DNA of 64,000 bases. It comes from Puniceicoccaceae bacterium. Its GTDB lineage: Bacteria > Verrucomicrobiota > Verrucomicrobiia > Opitutales > Coraliomargaritaceae. The notes beneath the pieces were generated by a model. That model did no database searches. It had not been told where the DNA came from and saw nothing but the letters and a program-made list of their open reading frames with translations. Location: positions 29,508 to 93,507 of the forward strand of contig PBYS01000125.1 of assembly GCA_002729725.1 (NCBI GenBank), read 5' to 3'. Made by a program: the position numbers and the translations under genes. Positions 58,056-64,000 of this stretch are shown here, piece after piece. Within the stretch, counting starts at the first letter, position 1; each line of letters starts with the position of its first letter.

Positions 58056-61000
58056 ATGATACATAAACTCTCCTTCGAAGAAGACCTGGAGCTTAAGCGC
58101 TTCGCCTCCACTCCTAAAGAAAAGAAGCCTCGTTTCGAATGGGCTACCGTGCTCGGCGAGGACCGTCTGCAGCGCCCGGAAATCAAAGTGGATGCCGGCG
58201 GCTCGGAGCGTGATTTCGATCTCGCCGAGATTGCCGATACCATTGGTAACGCGCTGACCGACCTGTTGCTCTCGCGTCAGGAAGACGAAATTTTCACGGA
58301 AGTGAACCGCAAGTTTGTGGCCAACGTCGCCAAGAGCGTCGGCTCCGTGCTGGCCACTTCGATCGAGCAGGGCAGGGCGCTCAAGCTCTCCACTCACGAC
58401 GTGCACTTGCTGATTGAAAAGGCGCTGATCGAAAACGACGCGCACGATGTGGCCCGCAGCCTCATGTTTGGGCGCAATACCTCCGCGCAGAATGTCGAGC
58501 GCGAGCCCGTATCCATCCGCTTGATCCGTCGTAATGGTCAAGTGGTGCCCTGGAGCGAAGCCAAGATCGAGATCGCAGTGCGCAAGTCCTTCCTAGCTTT
58601 GCACCTCGACTCCGAGCCAGCTGTCGAGATCGCCCGCGCGGTGACGGATCGCTTGGTCGCCAGTGGACAAGCTTTCATCAACATCGAAGACGTGCAAGAC
58701 GCCGTGCAAGAGGAAATGATGCGTCAGGGCCACTTCAAGGTTGCCGAGTCCTACATTCTCTACCGTGCCCATCGCACGCGCGTTCGCGATGAAGAAGGCA
58801 TTCCTGCCGTGCCTGAGTCGCAGCAAGAGTCCATGATCGTCGTCACCGAAGCCAACGGTGAGAGCACTTTCTGGGATGGCATCGACCTTAAGCGCCGCAT
58901 TGACTATGCCACTATCGGACTCGATCTGAATATCGCCTCCGATGTGATCGAAAAAGAGCTTCGCCGCTCGCTTTATCCCGAGATGAAGCGCGCCGATTTG
59001 CAAAAAACCATCATTCTTAATGCTAAGAGCATGATCGAGAAGGATGCCGACTTCGCCAAATTCGCCGGCCGCATCCTGCTCACTTACATTTACGAAGAAG
59101 TGCTCGATTGGGAAATCGTCCGCGATGGTGTCGACAGCCTGAAGGAAGCGCATCGCCGCGGCTTCAAGCCCTACTTGAAGCGCGCGATCGAGATCGATCG
59201 CGTCAATCCCAAGCTGCTCGACTTCGATATTGACCAGATCGCCGCGTCGCTCGATCCCTCCGCCGACCTCGACTTCGATTACCTCGGTGTGCAGACCATG
59301 TACGACCGCTATCTAATCGTCGATAAGACTGCCAAGCAGCACCGCCGCCTGGAAGTGCCACAATACTTCTGGATCCGCGTCGCCATGGGCCTCTTCCACC
59401 ACGAGAAGGACGACCGCGAAGGCTACGCGCTGCGCCTCTACAATCTCTACAAGAGCCGCCGCTTCTGCTCCTCCACGCCCACACTCTTTAACTCCGGCAC
59501 ACTACACTCGCAGCTCTCGTCCTGCTACCTCTACAAGGTCGACGACAGCATCGAGTCCATCATGCACCGCGGCATCGCCGACAACGCCTTCCTCTCCAAG
59601 TGGGCCGGCGGTCTCGGTGGCTCCTGGACCGCAGTGCGTGGCACCGGCGGTTTTATTAAAGGCACCAACGGCGAGTCACAAGGCGTCATCCCATTCCTTA
59701 AGTTGCACAACGACCAACTCGTCGCCGTCAACCAAGGTGGCAAGCGTCGCGGCTCCGGTTGCGCCTACCTCGAAACATGGCACAACGACGTCGACGACTT
59801 CCTCGAGTTGCGTAAGAACACCGGAGACGATCGTCGTCGTACCCACGACATGAATACGGCCAACTGGATTCCCGACCTGTTCATGAAGCGCATGGAAGCC
59901 CGTCAGCATTGGACACTCTTCCGCTCCAACGAATGCCCCGATCTGCACGACCTTTACGGCAAAGCCTTCGAAGAGCGCTACTGCGAATACGAAGCCATGG
60001 CCGAGCGCGGCGAAATCTTCGGGCAGAAGCGCCCCGCGATTGACCTCTGGAAAGTCATGCTCCGCATGCTCTTCGAGACCGGTCACCCATGGATCACATT
60101 TAAAGATCCCTGCAACGTTCGCAGCCCACAAGATCACTGCGGCGTCATCCACAGCTCTAATCTCTGCACCGAGATTACGCTCAACACCAGTGCCGAAGAG
60201 ACCGCCGTCTGTAACCTCGGCTCCGTCGTGCTCGACTCTCACCTCGACGCCGATGGCAACCTCGACCACGCCAAACTGCGCGAGACCATCAGCATCGCCG
60301 TGCGTGCCTTGGACAACGTCATCGACATCAACTTCTACCCAACCGAATCCGCCAAGACAGCCAACAGCCGTCACCGCCCGATCGGTCTCGGCGTCATGGG
60401 GCTGCAAAACGCACTCTATAAGAAAGACATCGCCTTCGCCTCCCCAGCCGCCGTTGAGTTCAACGACGAGTTCATGGAAGCCATCGCCTATTACGCCTAC
60501 GAAGCCTCCTCCGAGCTCGCAGCCGAGCACGGCACCTACAGCACTTACAAAGGTTCCAAGTGGGACCGCGGCCTCATGCCACAAGACACCCTCGACCTGC
60601 TCGAACAAGAGCGCGGCGAAAAAGTCGAAGTGCCCCGCGCCGGTAAGATGGACTGGAAGCCACTGCGCGAAAAGATCGCCAAAAACGGCATGCGTAATTC
60701 CAACGTCCTCGCCATCGCGCCGACCGCCACCATCTCGAACATCATGGGCACCACCCCCTGCATCGAGCCCACCTACAAGAACCTCTTCGTAAAGAGCAAT
60801 CTCTCCGGCGACTTCATCGTGCTCAACAGCGAGCTCGTCCGCGACCTCAAGAAGCGCGGCCTCTGGACCGCTAACATGCTCGACCAAGTCAAATACTTCG
60901 ACGGTGAGCTCGACTCCATTGATGGCGTACCACAAGACCTGCGCGAAAAATACCGCACCGCCTTCGGCATCGAGTATAAATACTTCGTCGACGCCGCCGC

Positions 61001-61328
61001 CCGCCGCCAAAAGTGGATCGACCAATCCCAATCGGTCAACCTCTTCATCGCCTCGCCCGACATCAAGACCCTGTCCCACATGTATCGCGACGCCTGGCGC
61101 AAAGGCCTCAAGACCACCTACTACCTACGCAGCCTAGGCGCTTCCAACATCGAGAAAGCGACCACCAGCGTGAAGAAAGAGGTGAGGGGACGTGCCGGCC
61201 AAGCCGAAGCCCATTCGACAAGTTCAGGGCAGGCCGCCGCAGCGAAAAAGGAGTTCACCGCGGCGGAAAAGAAAGCCTGCTCCCTCGAAGCCATGATGAA
61301 CGGCGAAGAGTGCGAAGCCTGCCAATAA
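58056..61328 (+). CDS. nrdA: Ribonucleotide reductase large subunit with N-terminal ATP-cones
   Basis: A 1090-residue R1 catalysing NDP reduction. N-terminal regulatory part: a degenerate ATP-cone-like segment (about 42-140), a clear ATP-cone (about 151-245; VSIRLIRRNGQVVPWSEAKI) and a third cone-like region (about 258-350). Catalytic Cys pair C490 and C719, active site N702-C704-E706 (NLCTEI), and the radical-path YY in TTYYLRSLGASNIEKA. The tail ends with C1086 and C1089 (ECEACQ), the redox thiols. Multiple cones and length match the chlamydial class Ic enzyme. The C-terminal linker contains a repeat-derived insertion at 61209-61230. ATG at 58056 was chosen over an upstream in-frame ATG. 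Confidence 0.95.
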   Translation: MIHKLSFEEDLELKRFASTPKEKKPRFEWATVLGEDRLQRPEIKVDAGGSERDFDLAEIADTIGNALTDLLLSRQEDEIFTEVNRKFVANVAKSVGSVLATSIEQGRALKLSTHDVHLLIEKALIENDAHDVARSLMFGRNTSAQNVEREPVSIRLIRRNGQVVPWSEAKIEIAVRKSFLALHLDSEPAVEIARAVTDRLVASGQAFINIEDVQDAVQEEMMRQGHFKVAESYILYRAHRTRVRDEEGIPAVPESQQESMIVVTEANGESTFWDGIDLKRRIDYATIGLDLNIASDVIEKELRRSLYPEMKRADLQKTIILNAKSMIEKDADFAKFAGRILLTYIYEEVLDWEIVRDGVDSLKEAHRRGFKPYLKRAIEIDRVNPKLLDFDIDQIAASLDPSADLDFDYLGVQTMYDRYLIVDKTAKQHRRLEVPQYFWIRVAMGLFHHEKDDREGYALRLYNLYKSRRFCSSTPTLFNSGTLHSQLSSCYLYKVDDSIESIMHRGIADNAFLSKWAGGLGGSWTAVRGTGGFIKGTNGESQGVIPFLKLHNDQLVAVNQGGKRRGSGCAYLETWHNDVDDFLELRKNTGDDRRRTHDMNTANWIPDLFMKRMEARQHWTLFRSNECPDLHDLYGKAFEERYCEYEAMAERGEIFGQKRPAIDLWKVMLRMLFETGHPWITFKDPCNVRSPQDHCGVIHSSNLCTEITLNTSAEETAVCNLGSVVLDSHLDADGNLDHAKLRETISIAVRALDNVIDINFYPTESAKTANSRHRPIGLGVMGLQNALYKKDIAFASPAAVEFNDEFMEAIAYYAYEASSELAAEHGTYSTYKGSKWDRGLMPQDTLDLLEQERGEKVEVPRAGKMDWKPLREKIAKNGMRNSNVLAIAPTATISNIMGTTPCIEPTYKNLFVKSNLSGDFIVLNSELVRDLKKRGLWTANMLDQVKYFDGELDSIDGVPQDLREKYRTAFGIEYKYFVDAAARRQKWIDQSQSVNLFIASPDIKTLSHMYRDAWRKGLKTTYYLRSLGASNIEKATTSVKKEVRGRAGQAEAHSTSSGQAAAAKKEFTAAEKKACSLEAMMNGEECEACQ
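61209..61230. repeat. Dispersed palindromic repeat inside the nrdA linker
   Basis: The segment starts GCCCATTCGACAAG and ends TTCAGGGC; its ends are complementary (GCCC/GGGC). On the minus strand it reads like the GCCCTGAACTTGTCGAA family of dispersed repeats known from many genomes. Here it is in frame and encodes part of the nrdA C-terminal linker (HSTSSGQA). Confidence 0.75.
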
Positions 61329-61338
61329 ATTAACGACC

Positions 61339-61366
61339 AGGGCCGCCCGAAAGGGCGGCCCTTTTT
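61339..61366 (+). terminator. Terminator of nrdBA
   Basis: AGGGCCGCCC (61339-61348) and GGGCGGCCCT (61353-61362) form a 10-base stem closed by GAAA (GNRA loop), followed by T to 61366. It begins 10 bases after the nrdA stop. Confidence 0.95.
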
Positions 61367-61467
61367 GCCCATCCTGACACTAATCTTTGAATTGTGCGGC
61401 TTGTCTTTTTTGCCCTCCTAAGTGTCGGCTGCGTGTCACCGCATCCCGGCTTATTAAGTAATATCGT

Positions 61468-63201
61468 ATGAATAAAGTTTTCAATTACAGCTATAAGAGC
61501 AGCCGCGCATTAATCATTGGTATCAATGATTACCGAGATGCGACGAATTTGGACTACGCAGTTAATGACGCTCTAGCTGTAAAAAACATGCTCATTGATA
61601 AACTCAATTTTGATCAAGATCAGGTAGTATATCTCGAAAACAAGGAAGCGACACGACAGAGAATACTTCAGGCTTATCTTGGATTTGCGGAAATATGTAA
61701 TGATGATGACAGAATTGTGATTTTCTTTGCGGGACATGGGCACACAAGAGCCGGTAATCGAAAAGAAACTGGGTTCCTCGTTCCGCATGACGCAAAGATG
61801 GATGATCTTTCTACCTTAATTTCATGGGACGAATTAACGCGTAGCGCTGATTTAATATCTGCAAAGCACATACTTTTTGTGATCGATGCTTGCTATGGTG
61901 GTGTTGCACTCAGTCGCAGTTTGGCTGGATCATATCGTTTTGTTAAAGATGTAGCGTCTCGATTTTCAAGACAAGTTCTTACGGCTGGGAAGGCTGATGA
62001 GGTTGTTGCTGATTCAGGAGGTCCCAGGCCGGGGCATTCTATTTTTACTGGTCATTTGCTAGATGCACTTGACGGGAATGCTATGGCCGAAGACGGAGTG
62101 CTAACTGCTAATCGAGTCATGGCATATGTATATGATAAAGTCGCCACAGACACTCATTCTGCACAAACGCCACACCATGGGCACTACGATGGAGACGGTG
62201 ACTTAATATTTGATGCACCATTTCTACATGAGGATTCATCCGAGGAAAAAGAGGGCTCTGATCTGATGTTTAAGACTCCTTCAAGTGAACCTAGGAAGGA
62301 TATCATCGCAGTTCAGGACTACATTGAGACGCTGAAGGAATTATTGTCTGAAGATCGTTTTAAGATTCGTCTGTTTGATTTTATAAATTCTGAGATCAGG
62401 CTATGCTTGGAAAACTTAGAAGCATTAGGCTACTCATCTAACGCAGAAGATGTTACCGCTGAAGACTTTCAAATTAGAGTAAAGGGATATGAGGATGCAT
62501 GCGAAAGAATTATTAAAGTTGTGTGTGTATTAGGGTATTGGGCGTCTGCCTCGCACTTAAATTTAATCGATAGGATACTACATCGAATCTCAGAGAGGGA
62601 TTTTGATAGCTCAGGCAAAATTATATGGATTAATCTTAACTACTATCCGCTTACGCTAATATGTTATGCTGGAGGCATTTCAGCACTAGCTTCCAGAAAC
62701 TATGAAGCCCTGAAAAGGTTTCTTCTCGCGGATACGCACAAGCGGCATCATGCAGATCAAACCGAAAAGGTGATCTACACAATAACGCAAGCTAACCTAG
62801 AACTTGAGCGCGCAACGGGATTCAAGTTGCTACCTGGTTACGGGAAATTCTACGCGCCCAGAAGTGAGTATTTGTTTAAGTCTATTCAACCACACGTTGA
62901 GGACGCAATATCAGTTGGTAGGTTTTACGAGCAATTCTTCGATGAATTCGAAATCTATTACGCATACTCGTATGCCGATATCTGGCAGCAGGAGGGGGGA
63001 GAGTTTTGGGGCGCTCCAGGACGATTCGCTTGGAAGGAGAAAAATAGGAGCGATGGCCCTTTGAGGAAGATATATGCGGATGCTTCAATTCATGGAACTA
63101 ATTGGCCTCCAATAAATGCTGGAATATTTACGACAAAAGAAAGATTTGAAGAAATACATCAAGGTTACTTGGAGTTAATCGACAAATTAAATTGGTATTA
63201 A
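61468..63201 (+). CDS. Caspase-like (C14) protease with a C-terminal domain of unknown function
   Basis: A 577-residue protein. The caspase-like domain covers about 10-230: RALIIGINDYRDATNLDYAV, the catalytic His90 in FFAGHGHTRAG and Cys142 in LFVIDACYGGVALSR, so the dyad is intact. The rest (about 270-577) is mostly helical and has a hydrophobic-rich LNYYPLTLICYAGGISALAS near residue 395; this part may sense a signal. Base composition is clearly AT-richer than the adjacent nrd genes, suggesting horizontal transfer. It is followed after 47 bases by a two-TM protein and a proline-rich peptide, which I infer to be one operon. Similar caspase proteases act in abortive infection; here that is inference. 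Confidence 0.88.
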   Translation: MNKVFNYSYKSSRALIIGINDYRDATNLDYAVNDALAVKNMLIDKLNFDQDQVVYLENKEATRQRILQAYLGFAEICNDDDRIVIFFAGHGHTRAGNRKETGFLVPHDAKMDDLSTLISWDELTRSADLISAKHILFVIDACYGGVALSRSLAGSYRFVKDVASRFSRQVLTAGKADEVVADSGGPRPGHSIFTGHLLDALDGNAMAEDGVLTANRVMAYVYDKVATDTHSAQTPHHGHYDGDGDLIFDAPFLHEDSSEEKEGSDLMFKTPSSEPRKDIIAVQDYIETLKELLSEDRFKIRLFDFINSEIRLCLENLEALGYSSNAEDVTAEDFQIRVKGYEDACERIIKVVCVLGYWASASHLNLIDRILHRISERDFDSSGKIIWINLNYYPLTLICYAGGISALASRNYEALKRFLLADTHKRHHADQTEKVIYTITQANLELERATGFKLLPGYGKFYAPRSEYLFKSIQPHVEDAISVGRFYEQFFDEFEIYYAYSYADIWQQEGGEFWGAPGRFAWKEKNRSDGPLRKIYADASIHGTNWPPINAGIFTTKERFEEIHQGYLELIDKLNWY

Positions 63202-63248
63202 TCTGAAGTTATAACGACAGTAAGAGTTCTAATTAGACGGGAATTTAT

Positions 63249-63731
63249 ATGCGCGAACGCTTTTGGAAAAATCTAATAAATACTAAGTTTCAGGCTTATT
63301 ACTATATTGATTTAGCTTGGTTAATCGAGAACGGTGACAGAATGATTAATTTCATAATAGGTTTCGTGTCATCAGCAAGTATCGCCGCTTGGGCATTATG
63401 GGATAATATACCATGGCTATGGGCATCGATCGTTGTCGTTTCTCAAATAATTATTGTGGCAAAGCCATACCTCCCATTCATAAAAGATGTTAATACTTAT
63501 ATAGAATATAGTTATGACCTCGAACGTCTGTATCTTGAATATGAAGGACATTGGCATCAGTTGGAGAAAGTTGACTTCGACGGCGCAGAAGAGATTTTTA
63601 AGAAGCTTCGTCAGTCCGAGCTAGCTATAAATGAAAAGTTTAAAAAGATACAAACACCTGATCTTAAAATCTTGAGCTCAGCAGCTAGACGAAAAATTGA
63701 TAAGTTCGTCGAAATTCAATTTCCAACATAA
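63249..63731 (+). CDS. Two-TM membrane protein with a C-terminal coiled-coil-like region (SLATT-like)
   Basis: A 160-residue protein with two hydrophobic helices: INFIIGFVSSASIAAWALW (about 33-51) and PWLWASIVVVSQIIIVAKPY (about 55-74). A charged helical tail (YIEYSYDLERLYLEYEGHWH, then ADEIF-type helices) faces the cytosol. The arrangement resembles SLATT-type two-TM proteins of prokaryotic defence systems, and I recall a widespread family with W-x2-SQxIxxxKPYLP here. It may be a pore-forming effector controlled by the caspase. Recognition is by pattern, not by search. Confidence 0.72.
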   Translation: MRERFWKNLINTKFQAYYYIDLAWLIENGDRMINFIIGFVSSASIAAWALWDNIPWLWASIVVVSQIIIVAKPYLPFIKDVNTYIEYSYDLERLYLEYEGHWHQLEKVDFDGAEEIFKKLRQSELAINEKFKKIQTPDLKILSSAARRKIDKFVEIQFPT

Positions 63732-63733
63732 TT

Positions 63734-63850
63734 ATGCCAAATCCTCCAACACCACCACGTCCAAGTCCGCAACCCGCCGGTTCACCGGGAACAAGAGGAA
63801 TTCCAATTATTCCCAATCCACCTTCACCACCACCTCGACCTCGCCAATAG
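63734..63850 (+). CDS. 38-residue proline-rich peptide coupled to the two-TM gene
   Basis: ATG at 63734, two bases after the two-TM stop. The peptide MPNPPTPPRPSPQPAGSPGT goes on RGIPIIPNPPSPPPRPRQ and ends at TAG (63848). Nearly half the residues are proline; it has no Cys, acidic residue or hydrophobic helix. It is a third cistron of the caspase operon. The tight spacing argues that it is translated. Proline-rich small ORFs of this sort may be a conserved companion of such two-TM proteins. Confidence 0.65.
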   Translation: MPNPPTPPRPSPQPAGSPGTRGIPIIPNPPSPPPRPRQ

Positions 63851-64000
63851 GCTCAGAAACGGGTGAGGGTCAAGAAAGATGACATAGGTCTCAGAAACGG
63901 GTCATGTCAGAATGGCACGGACTTAAGCAGCATAATTGAGTAAAAAAACTTAAATGAAAAGCTGACGTAAAGGCCGTTGGCAATTAGTGTTTTTGTATGC
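63851..64000. repeat. Direct and inverted repeats at the right end
   Basis: CTCAGAAACGGGT occurs at 63852-63864 and 63890-63902, 38 bases apart. The second lies inside TGACAT (63880-63885) ... ATGTCA (63904-63909). They may be the end of an insertion sequence or remnants of one beyond the window; no transposase gene is in view. No coding region is seen here. Confidence 0.55.

Noticed and set aside
59676..61079. A 467-codon open frame on the minus strand
   Set aside because: It is antisense to nrdA and arises from GC-rich codons; no domain or start signal is visible.

Overview
The window looks like a chromosome segment from a marine member of the Verrucomicrobiota, class Opitutia (Puniceicoccales/Coraliomargarita-like). 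This is inferred from gene content. A PEP-CTERM-tagged secreted protein, Chlamydia-type class Ic ribonucleotide reductase genes, GAACATC-type heptad repeats, an LEA-type lipoprotein and Gram-negative envelope genes (bamA, skp, lpxD) occur together. No rRNA is present to confirm it. Most of the segment is ordinary core genome. The AT-richer right end and the 17.6-27.4 kb block look accessory.

Layout. 1-4.8 kb, minus: OFA-family transporter (cut by the window edge), pflA and pflB, a formate-producing fermentation module. 5-9.2 kb: typA, an LEA-type lipoprotein, ygfZ plus a small coupled ORF, and an HU protein. 9.5-14.9 kb: leuC, leuD, a Pmp3/YqaE reading frame broken by a stop at codon 4, an ExbB/ExbD pair, a DUF4126 protein, menA and a small zinc-ribbon protein. 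15.1-17.6 kb: a large hybrid sensor kinase.

17.6-27.4 kb, accessory: a DUF6883/DUF4926 pair, about 570 bases without genes, then a five-gene type I restriction-modification operon (hsdR, AlbA_2 protein, hsdM, hsdS, second AlbA_2 protein). The operon lies downstream of the 3' end of a tRNA-Pro gene, a common island position. One AlbA_2 protein appears to have lost its ATPase domain.

27.5-42.4 kb: secreted trypsin-like protease, YugP-type zinc peptidase and thioredoxin-like protein, followed by a long plus-strand housekeeping run (rplY, pth, rpsF, ssb, rplI, dnaB, bamA, skp, lpxD, prs, guaA).

42.4-50.1 kb, minus: an eight-gene haem-uptake operon. In order of transcription it has two homologous secreted proteins (the first with a PEP-CTERM tag), a TonB-dependent receptor, HmuT, HmuU and HmuV, a HugZ/HutZ-like protein and a stand-alone DUF2470 protein. 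The two secreted proteins are candidate new haem-capture components.

50.2-61.4 kb: hisD, a sugar nucleotidyltransferase, hisC and hisB; tRNA-Lys and tRNA-Thr; an ECF sigma factor with a putative anti-sigma and a DUF3106-like protein; then nrdB and nrdA. NrdB has leucine where the radical tyrosine of class Ia enzymes sits, so it is a class Ic-type (metal-only) subunit.

61.4-64 kb: an AT-rich cassette of a caspase-like protease, a two-TM membrane protein and a 38-residue proline-rich peptide. It is arranged like an abortive-infection or stress system and is my best candidate for an undescribed system in this window.
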